64,000 nt of DNA from Dimargaris cristalligena (Eukaryota > Kickxellomycota > Dimargaritomycetes > Dimargaritales > Dimargaritaceae): the NCBI GenBank assembly GCA_027576995.1, contig JANBQC010000057.1, positions 1 to 64,000 on the forward strand. The letters run 5' to 3'. The notes below the pieces were generated by a model that worked only from the letters and a program-made list of their open reading frames with translations, made no database searches and had not been told where the DNA came from. This document shows, piece by piece, positions 40,425-52,376 of the stretch (position 1 is the first letter of the stretch; each line of letters opens with the position of its first letter). Position numbers and translations under genes: made by a program.

Positions 40425-42156
40425 TTGCATAAATACACTATTATCCAGGATAGTCAATCATCGTATCAATTTGATCGTACTTTATGTTGGCTAAGCTGAT
40501 AAGCAAATATCAGGGCTTGATTGCAGACTATTTAACGCCACTGGAATAGCTTCTCAGAAAGGTAGGGCAAGTCATGAGTTTTTGACCCTTAGTTTCCAAC
40601 AACTAGTAATTAATGACCAAGCCTTATTTTGCTGTGTTGGTCTGTTGGTAGCCCCTCTATTTACATTTTTATTTCTGATTCTTAAAGAAATACATACAGG
40701 ATCTGGGAGTGAGTAGACAGTGACCCACTCTATATATATTATTATATCTAGTAAGTACAAGGCCTATATTATACCCGATGTTTTCTTTAAATTTACGTAG
40801 ATGCTAAATTCCCTGCTGCATAGCCACATGTCTAGATTTTAAGGTATCCACTCTGACTCACTACTACTGCACCAACATCTAATTATTTTTGTAATAACAG
40901 CGAATGAATATGAGCGAGTTTTATCAACTGGAGATATTTGAGCGAGATATATGAGAGTAAAATAAGGGCATTAGCGATGGGGGCACCAGTAAACTGGGGA
41001 AATGTCAATGTGGTAGGCAGTGTGCCCTTTAGTCGGGTCTAATTCTATCACTCGCGACGGATAATGCCTGATAGGCCTATAATACACTCAAGCGAGAATG
41101 GAGGTCTTAAGAAGGGTGTGGAAGGACCGAGGAGGAAATATGCCCCGGATGCCTCGGAAAATGGTAGTAGAGGTATCAGTGACTGCGATCATTATTAATA
41201 GCGCACAGGGGCTATCCACTGTCGATGGCCGGGGTATCTGAACAGCCAGGTCACTAGTTATTTTGGTTCCCGGCCATATTATTCTCGGCAAAAGATGAGA
41301 GGGCTCATTGGTACTTGCAGGATTGTAACTGACCACTGGGGTAGATGTAACATTTTCAAGAATTGTAAGCTACCAGTGCTAACCATTTTCTCCCGTATTA
41401 TATTATTTTCATTGACTATACCTTGGATGGCCCATTATATTTATACGACATCTCTGTGTAAAGGGTAGTAACCAGTTCCATAAAAGAGTCGCATTGGAGA
41501 GTCATCTGCAGTTTATAATCTTGAGCCCAAGGGTAAGAAATAAATTTATTGATAGTGAATGGAACTACGGTTACATTTAGTACGCAATGGTAAGCTATCG
41601 GGAGTTTAATGGTTGGGACATTTGATCTACATTATGGCCCTCCTCTTATTAACTATCCAGGCCACCATACATATAATTAGATGTCTTTATAATGTTTAAA
41701 AGAGACTAGGGTATATACGATAATGTCCGGGTAAACATATTCTATTAACTATGGAAGGGCCCGGAAACTTCATATTATACTTAAATGCTTACGTAGAAGA
41801 TCGCCCCCCTTGAACTCGTTATGGAACACAATATTCTTCGACCTTAATGATTACTGTGCTAGATAAATAACTCAAAGCAAATCTTATTGAATTTTAGACA
41901 TGCGAATTAAATCGCACTTCCCACTATAGTGTACTGTAAAGCAAGACACATAGATAATGACCAGGGTTGGGGCCAGGTGTTCGTAAAGAAATCATCATTT
42001 ATAAAAATGGACATGTACATATAAAAAACGAAGATTTACAAAGGGTGCGGGCAGGCGCACTGCTTCTAGCTTAGGAAAAAACGCGGAAAAGGGTTGAGGT
42101 ATATAATGATGGTGACAGTTGGCCCAGTGGGGTAAATCCATCGGTCAGTAAATTTC
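40425..42156. other. intergenic, PRP16 to glycine-zipper gene
   Basis: AT-rich spacer with no recognisable gene. The small minus-strand frames at 40572-40760 and 41088-41336 have no domain. Confidence 0.4.
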
Positions 42157-42465
42157 CTACTGTTGGCCGGCAGCTTTGGCGGCCTTTTTCTGGTCGCGCG
42201 ACTGACGGTACTTCTTGACCAACTCGTTACCACCGTACAGACCACCAATTCCACCAATGACGGTACCGACGCCAGGAAGGAGGGCTGAGCCCGCGGCAGC
42301 ACCGGCCAGACCGGCACCAACCCTAGTCAGACCGGAGCGGAACCAACGCTTCTGCAGATGGGGCTGGTGGCCGGTGCTGTCCTCAGCGGTGGTGGGGTTA
42401 GCGTGAACCATGGACACGGTGCCGATGGCAGCCAGGACGAGGGCGAGGGAGGACAGAAGCTTCAT
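42157..42465 (-). CDS. small secreted KR-processed glycine-zipper protein
   Basis: A 102-residue protein starting at MKLLSSLALVLAAIGTVSMVHA, a typical signal peptide. A longer frame reaches 42519, but its extra 18 residues are Pro/Ser-rich and unlikely. After a short acidic propeptide there is HLQKR (36-40), a probable Kex2 site. The predicted mature peptide (41-102) begins WFRSGLTRVG. A Gly/Ala core (about 49-80) follows with repeated GxxxG spacing (VIGGIGGLYGG), and a strongly basic, soluble helix (VKKYRQSRDQKKAAKAA) ends it. Glycine-zipper hydrophobic cores insert into membranes or self-associate, so a membrane-active peptide, an adhesin subunit or an effector are candidates. No family is recognised. 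The codon bias is strong, suggesting high expression. Confidence 0.7.
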   Translation of the reverse strand: MKLLSSLALVLAAIGTVSMVHANPTTAEDSTGHQPHLQKRWFRSGLTRVGAGLAGAAAGSALLPGVGTVIGGIGGLYGGNELVKKYRQSRDQKKAAKAAGQQ

Positions 42466-42639
42466 GGTGGGGACAAAGGTGGGAGAGTGGTGTGGGGGAG
42501 AAGGACGAGTAATGCACAAGTTCCTTGGCCAGGCAGGGTAGAGGATGTAACGGCTGTAAAGCTACAGAGGGTGGTAGGGAGAAGAGGGAGAGAGAAAGGC
42601 GGGGATGGTTTTGGTCAGAGAAGGGGGTGGGCGGTAGGG

Positions 42640-42647
42640 TATTTATA
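42640..42647 (-). promoter_or_regulatory. TATA box of the glycine-zipper gene
   Basis: TATAAATA read on the minus strand, about 175 bases before the ATG, a distance close to that seen for the secreted paralogs (about 190). Confidence 0.4.
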
Positions 42648-44404
42648 GCGAAAGGGGAACCCGTGTTAAATGGATTTGGGTAAGCAAGGAAGAAAATGGC
42701 CTCACCAGCTAAATCTCTCCTTTAATTTTTTGTTACACATACCCAATAAACCCCATTCCTTTTGATTCGACCATTTAATACGTGTATCCCTCTTGCTAAG
42801 GGCCAGGGACCTCCAATCAACCTAGCCACCCGTAGGGGTCCCGAGTATTAGAGTCGGAACCCAGTGTGTATATATATTATTTTGGGATAATACGCCGATA
42901 TTAATCTCCTCCTCCAGACTAATCCATTTCCATATGTTAGTTTAATATTATATAAAGAGGGTAGTTAGGGTAAAGCCACCGCCTGCATTGGGATGGTCCC
43001 GGTTTTACAATGAATTCGCGTATTGTCGGGCCATGTGCCTCTTGGCCGAATATGGCATTGTAAAGGGGGGATATGGAAAGGGCAAGGGACGGGGAAATAG
43101 AGCAAAAGGGGGGAGAGGGCCGGGTCTCTTAAATCATTGAACAAGGGGTGGGTTATCCGACCCGTTCGCCAATTGAGGAATGTCCGCATTGGGGAGCACT
43201 TTTTTTGCGGCTATCCTCACCCTTTCCTGTCCTACTCTTTTGCCGGGTTGATTATAGCCTACTTCTAAAGACGTTAAAGGGTTGGGTCGAGAAGGTGCAA
43301 CAGCAACGTAGGGTAAAGGTAGTGTCCCGCTCTCGCTCCTTTTAACAGCAGCTCTTGCAATTATTGTCTTTACCGGCCTTTTTTTTTGGCGTTTGGATGT
43401 TCCGCAATAAACCAACGTCGGATAAGCCCGGAGCCAACTTTCATGCCACTTTGGTAATTCTATTAGGAGTAAAGTTTTGGTTTACTGCCAAAGAACAGTG
43501 CGGTCCAGTCTCCAATTTATTTCGAAATACTGGCTAGTTCGTTGACATCTCTACGTATAATTTGCTGCGATTGAATACATACCCACATCCACCACTGTTT
43601 CCTATTACGCAAAAAAAAATGAATGTTAGAGAATAACCCCGTTTATATAGTGAATAGTCCGGTGAATGTGACTGGTTTTACTGGCCGAGCATAAATATCT
43701 CGCCTATTCTCCCACACGGCAACTAATGCCGTACCGCTATGTTAACATTCACCCATAATAACTGCCTGATGGTCTTCTAGTGGTTGGTTGTCGAATTGGC
43801 GGATATGAGTCGAATTCGACGATAAAAGCGCTTCCGTGGTCGGCTACCCTGGTATATATATCCAGTGAATTGTCGTTCATTAATATAGTGGGAATTGCGC
43901 CCATTAACCAGCTAATAGAATAGCATTTCAAAGCCGTATAGATGTACCGAACAATAGAACTAAAGGACATTAGACTTATTTGCACATTGTAGCGTTGATT
44001 CAACTAAGTTAGGGGTCAAACAAAAATAATAAAAAAGACTGCCCTGGAATCGATGGAGCTCGAGCAAAGCCGCCATTGCTAATTTTAGTTGGACTACATT
44101 GATTGTATTAAACAAAGTTTTTTAATACAATCTCCAATGGTATAGACTGGACTTTATTGGCATAATAAATTTCGTAGAGGGGTATTTATACCGGGGGAGG
44201 GGGGACCAGCGTCCACATGGCGTCATCCCAATTGGGCACACAGTCTCCCCTTGGGGATGTCGAGTGATTGAGTCAGGATAGATATATAAAAAAAGTAAGG
44301 AAAACTACTAATGTGGGTGGAAACAAGTAACCTGGTGTGTGGGGAATAGCAAATGAAAATGAGATGTGAGGCAGGGTTAGCGAACATGCTGTGGCGATAG
44401 GCCA
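42648..44404. other. intergenic
   Basis: Spacer without credible gene. It contains a hairpin at 44101-44132. Confidence 0.4.
44101..44132. repeat. perfect 12-bp hairpin
   Basis: GATTGTATTAAA (44101-44112) and TTTAATACAATC (44121-44132) with an 8-base loop. It lies downstream of the gene at 44405 (minus strand), so it could fall in that transcript's 3' region. Confidence 0.7.
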
Positions 44405-45667
44405 TTAAGCGGTAGGTGGTCGCGGAGGGGACGCCACGGGGGTTAGGAGTGTGCTGTTGCCTCGGAGACGGCCGGATGATTCTTGGTGGCGGCGGTTAGG
44501 GATTTCACGGCGCAGAGTTTCCATGTCCCCGCTGGAAATCCACCCCTCCCCACTAAAGTAGTCAATGAGGGGGGTGGCCAGACGGACTGGGTTGCGCCGG
44601 ACGATATCCTGGAGGTGGTCGCTCCATAGGCGGATTGCTTCGAGTCGTTGCTGGCGTTCTGACATTGAGCGGATCATTGGGTCATGGAGGTGAGCGGGGT
44701 TGAGCGGGTTGATGTGGATCCGGGAGATGCCCTTCTCGGCGAGAATGCGGCGGAGATCGCTGGTGTACGCGCGGTGGGTTAGGATTGCGCAGATTTTATG
44801 TCCAGGCGTGCTGACGTCAATAATCCGTTTGGTATCGACACCCAGGGTACTAAGGGATTGGCGAAGGACTCGAGAGCCGCGGGTTTTGCTGGAATGAAGG
44901 AAAGTGAAAGCGAAGCCTTCGGCGGTGGGCGGCAGTAATAGCCGTAGCGCTAGGTCCACTGGGGTGGGGCGGGTATTAGTACTACGAAGGGGAGGGGAAG
45001 GGCGGGAGGTGGCAGTGGGGTTCCCCGTGAGGAAGTTGTCAATGTCTGTGGCCAACTCTGTCAGTTGCTGATGTAGATTAGCGGGAAGTTCCGCCGTATC
45101 GAAGGCTGTCAATAAGGCAGCCTGGGAGCGGAGGGTATCACGAAGGGAAACAAGAATCGCTTGGGGGGAACGGGGGATGGGGGCCGTGGGCGTAGTTGGA
45201 GACGGGGATTGGGTGAGAGAAACGGGGAGTGTGGGGGTGTGGGTGGTCTGTGTTTGTAATCTTCGGCGCTTTGCTACCGGTTCAAGGGAGTGCGGTGAGG
45301 TTTGGCGGTGGTGGTGGAGATGCGTCGTGGTAGTCGGTCCCTTTGCGACAGGGTGGACCACCGGGTTTGTACGTTGTGAGGCGTTGGGGGGGCCTGGGCT
45401 TGGTATTTTGGCGGCCGACGGGGTATGGTTAGAGCCACAGCCGGGGAGGGGGGTAGCGGTGAAGTCGGTGAGAGGGGCATGGCTGCTGTCAGTCGGGGTA
45501 AAGGCAGTGGTTGGCGTGGGAGGTTCGCACTTTACCGTTTGGCATACGGAAAGTGGTTGGGCGGGGCGGGATTGGGCCCTAGGCGGGGGGCTATCCGGGT
45601 AGTTCTCCGGGGTGGCATTCGGCGAGGAGCCAGGGGTATTGGCAGCGCTTGTAAAATGCTGGGGCAT
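44405..45667 (-). CDS. orphan protein resembling retroelement ORF1/Gag
   Basis: A 420-residue frame. Residues 1 to ~240 are Pro/Thr/Ser-rich and disordered. A compact segment follows (about 255-320): FTFLHSSKTRGSRVLRQSLS then TLGVDTKRIIDVSTPGHK, with hydrophobic strands and Y..DLRRILAEKGI. It resembles the RNA-binding-like region encoded before the reverse transcriptase in some fungal non-LTR retroelements (pattern: helix, GVDxxxIxDxSxxG, strand, Y...L..IL...G). No reverse transcriptase or zinc knuckle is nearby. The frame is intact, so this may be a recent relic, a domesticated gene or an unrelated protein. A further ATG at 45794 in another frame could indicate an extra exon. Assignment is tentative. 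Confidence 0.5.
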   Translation of the reverse strand: MPQHFTSAANTPGSSPNATPENYPDSPPPRAQSRPAQPLSVCQTVKCEPPTPTTAFTPTDSSHAPLTDFTATPLPGCGSNHTPSAAKIPSPGPPNASQRTNPVVHPVAKGPTTTTHLHHHRQTSPHSLEPVAKRRRLQTQTTHTPTLPVSLTQSPSPTTPTAPIPRSPQAILVSLRDTLRSQAALLTAFDTAELPANLHQQLTELATDIDNFLTGNPTATSRPSPPLRSTNTRPTPVDLALRLLLPPTAEGFAFTFLHSSKTRGSRVLRQSLSTLGVDTKRIIDVSTPGHKICAILTHRAYTSDLRRILAEKGISRIHINPLNPAHLHDPMIRSMSERQQRLEAIRLWSDHLQDIVRRNPVRLATPLIDYFSGEGWISSGDMETLRREIPNRRHQESSGRLRGNSTLLTPVASPPRPPTA

Positions 45668-47894
45668 GGCTGGCAGTGGGGGAGTGGATATTATTGTGCG
45701 CGGGTGTTGTCCAGGAGTTATAATACAGGCCAGGAAGGGGGTGCAGTTTTATCGGGGGTAGCGGCCCAGGGGTATCTTTGAGGGCGGTGCTCATGTTGTG
45801 CTGGGGTGGGGTGGGCTTTGATAACCTTTCGACGTTTGAGAGATTTGACGGGGGTGGTGATGCGAGCTACCGAGAGGGTTTGGTTCGATAGAGGGGATAT
45901 CAGAATGGGGGGCTGAATCGTGGCAGTGGTATGGTTAGGTAGGGTTGCCTGCCTTCTGGGCAGTTTGGTGAGTGACTATTGGCATCAAGTGAAGCTTGCC
46001 AAATGTATACAAGGGGAAGAGGTGACGACGCCGTCAATATCCGCCAGGGTCGTAGAGTGGGGGACAGTCGGAGTCCGGTCACAAGGGTAATTTGCAGGTA
46101 AACAATGAGGTAGGTAGGACAATATAACCTATCCAAGTGGAAGTCTCGGGTGCGTGAACTAAACACATTCCGGTAGTTTGATATACATAAAATACATTCT
46201 CACCTGCCTGTTATAAGCTCTAAAGTGCTTGACTAATGGTCCAAATGCTTGAGTGTAATATAACCCACCTTCGATTCACTGATACAAATCAGCATACTAC
46301 TTTTAATGATGACATTCAGTCTTTCATTATTTCTATTGTAGACTGCACCCGGTCGGTGAGCTAGCCTATTTCTCATATCTCCAGCAGGGACTCGGTGGCT
46401 TTCTACCCCTCTAGTTACTAGAACCCATTCATATTACAAATATATACCACCCTCCTACAGTTTTTCCTATTAGTATAACTTTAATTAGGCTCCTTAGACC
46501 AGTATGGCTCACCAGTAGCCTCGTGAACAGCAGGGGACAAAATGGTGCGGGGGTTTAATGGTGGTAATTAAAGGTGGCCAATCACTTTCGACCTCTTAGA
46601 TTTAAGAACGGTGAAAATAGGGTGAATGGATGCAAGGAATCGCGGGCCCTCGCTAGAAGAGCAGATATTTTTGAAAAGTGAAGTGCCTTCCGGAGACAAA
46701 GGCTTTGAGTTATTCAGTGGGGGCCTCAGCTATAGTACCGAAATTTAAAAAATTGGACGTATATAAGTGCTCGCGCATTACCTGCACTTTGGGGCATGCT
46801 TTATCATTTAGATTATACTCGTTTTATTCGAGCCGAATCATACATGTACCTACGCAATTGCCGAATATATATAAATACCCAGGATACTAATAAATCACGA
46901 ATATTTGTATTGAGCAGTTGCGATTATAGGTATATAGCATCAAATAAATGGTTAAAATTGCCCGCATTTCTGGGCAGAGAAAGTCAATATCGTTCCAAGC
47001 TGTATTTACTACGAGTATACCCTCCAGTACGGCAGTATATGAAGGCTAGTTAGAGAAGAAGAAGGGGGTTAACTCATTTTTTATAGTGGGTGGGTTGCTG
47101 GGGATGCATTTCTAGGACGAGTTCTACTATAGGGTATTTGAATCAGCTGACCCTAGGGCAGAACAAGCCTGGTCATTATTTGGTTAGACTTGGTTAGTCA
47201 CTTACTTTACCTTGTCGTATTAAGATTCACTCAGGGTGTGAGAACTAAATAGATTAAAGAACAACTAGTACTATGCCATTGATAGAGCTACCAAGTTCAT
47301 TCGGTGGCCAAATAGGAAATAAAATGCGGTGAAACCAAGCGGCGGACCCGTATACTAAATATAATATCATGGCGGGGGAATAGTCTGGGTTGCTGAGTAG
47401 GATAAATGGAAGGGACCGACTGCTGAAGCCCGGAATGTGTGCGTCAAACCAAACGGGCCGGGCTTTTAGGTTACTGGGCTCAAAGTACAACTAATACTGT
47501 ATTAGCTATGAGTAATGGACACCTCCTAAATGGAGCCATTCGATGGCATGGTAGTTACTAATGATAAAGGGTTGTGGCTAGTCTTCTTGGGGGCCGACTG
47601 ATACCCATGGAATACCGGAAAGACCAAACCCAAACTGTTTCCAACCTACAACAATGTGTAGAGGCGGGAAGCGCAGCAATTCCCCGTTACGCTTGGTAGC
47701 TGGATTGGGCCAAGTGTTTATTAGACATGGACTCAACTCAAACCAGGAAGAATCCTCCTCGACTGCATTTCCTTGGACCTCTCTACTGACTGATTTGCCG
47801 GGTTGTATATCCATCAGCCTCACTGTTCCTGATTCCTGCCCCCTCCATTTCAAACAAACCCCCCGATCGAGTCGCGTTAGTTCCACTCCCTCCC
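45668..47894. other. intergenic, ORF1-like gene to M3 peptidase
   Basis: The first part (to ~45.9 kb) remains GC-rich and may be the 5' region or an extra exon of the gene at 44405. The rest is AT-rich. Small frames at 46678-46890 and 46796-47053 have no recognisable domain. Confidence 0.35.
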
Positions 47895-50682
47895 ATGCCG
47901 CAAACGCAATTGTTGACCCACGCCCGAGGAGGCCTGGTGGCCCGTTTGTCCCAAGCCCCGCTCAGCCGACTGGCTAATGGCCAAAGAGCTTGCTGCTACA
48001 GCGGCAGTGCCCACCGTCACACACCCCCCTCCTTCCCTTCCACCGTCTCTAAAAGCTCTGCTTTAAAAGCCCCCATTTCCCCGCCTGTGGGTCGACTGTC
48101 TTTACCACTGTCCGCGTCTCCTACCCCGCTTTTAACCCCTTTCACTTCACTCCCCTTTTCTTCTTTTAGTCCCCGCCGCTTTTCTACCTCCTTCCATTCC
48201 TCCTCCCCTACTTCGTCTGCCATGGCCCACTCAACAACCCTCCCCGCCGCCACGACCGGCACCCCCATGGGACTGCTGTTCACCCCCGAAGAGCAGCGCA
48301 CCCACCCCTACCTCAGCCAGGTCAGCGACTTCCCCCCCTTCGACCAGCTCGACGCCGAGGGTCTCGGTCCCGCCATCGAAATGATGCTGGAACGGGTCGA
48401 GCAGGAGTTTGTCAAACACGAAAGTGCCCAGTTCCAACCCACCTGGGAGGGAACATTCGAGCTACTGGCCCCCTTGGAGGATGCTTTGGAGCGTCCGGTC
48501 GGGCGGGTCAACCACCTCCTCGGCGTGCGCAACTCCACGGTATTGCGCGAGGCCTACGATAAAGTCCGGCCCCGCGTGGTGCAGCTGGGTTTGCGCATTC
48601 AGCAGTCCCAGCCCCTGTACCAGGCCCTCCGCCAACTGCGGGACGACCCGGTGGCTTACGAGGCCCTGGGTCAGGCCAAACAGCGGGCCCTCGACCAGCG
48701 GGTAAAGAGTATGGAGCGCGCCGGCGTGGGCCTGGCCCCCGGTTCGCCCGAGCAGAAGCGGTTTGGCGAGATCAAGCAGCGCCAGTCCCAGCTCTCCACT
48801 GATTTTAGCAACCACGTCTTAGACGCCACCAAAGAGTTCCAGCTGCTAGTGACCGATGTCGAGCGTTTGGCCGGCTGTACCCCCGAATTACGGGCCCAGA
48901 TGGCCGAGAACGCCAAGAAACGGGACCACCCCGAGGCCACCGCCGAAAAAGGCCCTTGGGTGCTTACGCTGGACTACCCCGTCTACGGGCCCTTTTTGAT
49001 GACCTGCCGTGATCGGGACCTGCGCTTCCAGGCGTTCCGTGCCTCGGTTACCCGGGCCAGTAGTGGGGCCAATGACAACACCCCTTTGGTTACCGAGATC
49101 CTGCAGCTGCGCCAGGAAGTGGCCCAATTGCTCGGTTATAGGAACTACGCCGACTTATCCCTCAGTTACAAGATGGCCCAAGCGGTGGAGCCCGTCCAGG
49201 CTTTGATGGACGAACTCTACGAGGCGGCCCTTCCCAAGGCCCGCCAGGAATGCGCTACCCTGACGGAGTTTGCCACCACTGAATTGGGTATGGAATCCCC
49301 CCTCCAGCCGTGGGACACCTCCTACGTTAGCGAACAGTACCGTAAGAAACGGTTCCAGTATGACGAAAATACGATTGCCCAGTACTTCCCATTCCCCAAG
49401 GTTCTGGCCGGCTTGTTCACGCTCACCAAGGAATTGTTCGGGGTGGGCGTGGAGGAGATCACCGAAGTGGCCACCACCGTTCCCGGTCTGGCCAATAGTG
49501 AGCACACCGAGATTCCGTCCAAATGGCACCCCGATGTCAAGCTGTTCCGCGTGTTCGATGCGAATAGCGGAAATACGCTGGCCTATTTCTACGGTGACTT
49601 TTACTGGTAAGTTTCCCACCATTATTTATATTTTGGATGGTTCTATTTACACGCGCTTAGGTGTAGTCAGCCGATTAGTTAGCACTATCCCTGTCGATCA
49701 GAGTGGAAATGTATTACTTCCTTCCTGACCTGGGTTACCCCTTCCGGATTCTAATTCTAATATCATTTGATTTATTATGGGGGATTTATATTGTATAATT
49801 TTGTACTGTGTATCCAGCCGGCCGGAAGACAAGAATGGCGGTGCTTGGATGAACATCTGCACAACCCGCCGGCGCGACCTGGCCACCAATGATATCCGCT
49901 ATCCGATCGCCTATCTCATTTGCAACCAGCCCAACCCCCTTGCCGACAAGCCCTCCCTCATGAAGTTTAGGGACGTACAAACCCTCTTCCACGAATTCGG
50001 ACACTGCATGCAGCACATGCTGACCACCATGGATCTGCCCGACGTGTCGGGATTGAATGGCGTGGAGTGGGACTTCATCGAAGTGGCCTCCCAGTTCATG
50101 GAGAACTTCTGCTATGAGTCCGAGTGGCTGGCCCGCATTAGCGAGCACTACCAGACGAAGGAGCCCATGCCCACGGCGATGGTGGAAGCCCTGCAACGGG
50201 AACGTGAATTCCAGCAAGGTCTGCCGACTATGCGGCAAATCCACTTTTCCCTCACCGACATGGCCCTGCACAGCACCTACGATTCCATCAACCAAACCCG
50301 GGTCGGACCAAAGGAAGGTCAAACTGCCGGTGAAAAGCTCACACCTTTTGATATTGACTCGGAAATCGGAGCCAAGACCCGCCTGTTCCCCGCCTACCCC
50401 GAGGACCGTTTCCTCTGCGCCTTCACCCATATCTTCGCGGGAGGTTACTCCGCCGGTTACTACAGCTACAAGTGGTCCGAGGTGTATTCGGCCGATGCCT
50501 ACGATGCCATCGCTGAAGCCTCCACCCCGGAGGCCCGGCGGGCCGCCTGCAAACGGTACCGCGATACCGTGCTCAGTCTGGGCGGTGGTACGCCCCCTCG
50601 CGAGGTCTGGACGCAGTTCCGGGGTCGTCCGGAAGCGAGTGCCGCGGCCCTGGTACGCCAGTGTGGCCTGGATAAAATCTAA
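47895..50682 (+). CDS. M3 family oligopeptidase (OpdA/organellar oligopeptidase type), one intron
   Basis: Exons 47895-49606 and 49818-50682 (858 residues). The 211-base intron runs from GTAAGT to CCAG and joins DFY to CRPEDKNGGAWMN. The M3 zinc site is HEFGH at 629-633 (FHEFGHCMQHML); the third ligand is the Glu in WDFIEVASQFMENF. The opening HPYLSQVSDFPPFDQL resembles the OpdA/OOP start (family usually about 680-780 residues). Residues 1-109 are Arg/Ser/Ala-rich with RRFSTSFHSS and almost no acid, like a mitochondrial presequence. Met110 (ATG at 48222) would give a cytosolic form. The role is peptide degradation, including of cleaved presequences in mitochondria by analogy with plant OOP. 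The family calls rest on motifs. Confidence 0.92.
49607..49817 (+). other. intron of the M3 peptidase gene
   Basis: Starts GTAAGT and ends CCAG. It carries in-frame stops, and its removal restores the conserved FY.RPE.K..GAWM block. Confidence 0.9.
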
Positions 50683-51549
50683 AGGTAGCTTCTTAACTAC
50701 CGCCACTATCCCTCCGGACCACAGCAGGTGTATGGATTCTCGGATAGGCTATACCTTTAGGCTGGTGTAATAGGAACCGCTTTCGCCAATAGTACCTCCC
50801 CCCCCGCCTTTAATCCTCACTAACGGTTGAATCTGCTTTTTATTTTTTTTAATTGGAAGGGGAATGCTAATTCGGTACCATCTTGAGTTCTTTTACTTTT
50901 TGAATTTATGGAAACCGCTCTATATAGCGATAGTAGTCAGACAATTGACCTGGTCATACTTGCCCGGGCCATCCCTACGAACATCTACCAATAAACTCCA
51001 CATACCCCCGAATACAGGCCATGGTCATTTATTGTTTTCAGGTGGTGACATATATTTTACGTCAAGGAATCTTACTTGAGTTTGCTTGCTATTTTCATGG
51101 CTAAAGCCGTGACTGCCCTTGCTAGTTATAGGTTTTGCCTACAAGAACAGTCACAGATATACTTAAACCAGCTATCACTCACTGCCCAAGTCTACTGCAC
51201 CCATAGCCCCGCTGGCATCATTAGCCGCGATACTATTGACGCTTAGTCAGCGACAATCTCGTCCTGCAAATCCCAGTGATCCTGACTGGTATTATCGTCA
51301 GGTGTTCTCTCAGATGAAAATGCTAGATTTGTTGTGGGGGATACTGCTGGTAACCACTAGGGCACTTACGCCTAGGGTGGGTATCGGAAAATCACATACA
51401 AAATGACGCGAAGGGAGCTTTATTATTTACAATAGGCTAGATATCAATGGAACGAGGTAACAGATAAAAGGAGGGTAAGTGATCACCAATTAGCCGTTGG
51501 ATAGCAATAGGATTAGCCCCGGCTGTAAATAAACGTGGAACCAACAAGA
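50683..51549. other. 3' intergenic region of the M3 gene
   Basis: AT-rich, with a T-run after the stop near 50830. Nothing gene-like. Confidence 0.4.
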
Positions 51550-51689
51550 ATATGGGAGTTCATCCAAGCTGTATAACGAAAAATCCATTAGATTCGGCCA
51601 ATATTACTAGTTAAAAATACATTTCCCATATATTTTCCCATACACGTATAATGTAAACCTTATATAGCTGGGCCGAGTTTCACCCATAT
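51550..51689 (-). mobile_element. MITE-like element, copy C
   Basis: A 140-bp copy in the same orientation as D. It starts ATATGGGAGTTCATCC and ends ACCCATAT. The reverse complement contains AAGGTTTACATTATACGTGT, as in copy A. Its terminal inverted repeat is intact over about 30 bases. Confidence 0.75.
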
Positions 51690-52376
51690 GAAAGTGGGAA
51701 TAGGCAAAAGGAAGGGTTTTCTTGGGCGGTGTAATCCCCACGCCCCATTGGCGAAAATAGGCAATGATGGCGCCTAGAACCCATGTATGAACCGGCTTTC
51801 AGTACTTTGGTACTGTGCCGTTATTCCACTGAGGTCCATTTATAAGCCACCTTGTGTATGTTACCATGGGCCCAAATGGTATTGCACTGCGACCCTTCGA
51901 CATTTTAATACTCGAAATCCGTATTGCATAAAATGGCTGCACAGTGTCTGAGTGGGGCAGTAGTATAATTATTCAATCCGATAAATAGTCCAACCAAAGA
52001 CCTAGTAGTTCCTATAATTGATAGTCAGCCTAAACTGGAGTATTTTTTCAGTTGACTAGAATCCCCTTAGACTAGGTCCCTCCATCGACCCTTCTCAGCT
52101 AAGCAGTGGGCTATATTTCATAGCCTACTAACCGTAATTCCTTGTGGTGTTTTATCCACCAACCAACCAACCAGGCTTAGCCAAGCATTCCAAAGGGGCG
52201 CACTGTCGCATGCTACACCCATGGACTGAAGAACCCTTGGAAATTTTTCCACCCTTTTTTTCAGCCCTTCCCTGCTTTCCATTTCCATTATCTCCTTGCG
52301 CCTCATTCCTTTTTACTTTTTCTTTTCCACCGAGGCATTACTTGTTCAGTAGCTAGCCCTACAAAGCCTATCCGCC
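51690..52376. other. intergenic
   Basis: Spacer ending in a C/T-rich leader (52240-52370) with an ACCAACCAACCAACC run. Probably the promoter and 5' leader of the ZC3H3-like gene. Confidence 0.4.

Noticed and set aside
49786..50706. 306-codon antisense frame over the M3 peptidase exon 2
   Set aside because: The opposite strand carries the HEFGH zinc site; the antisense frame results from GC-rich codon use.
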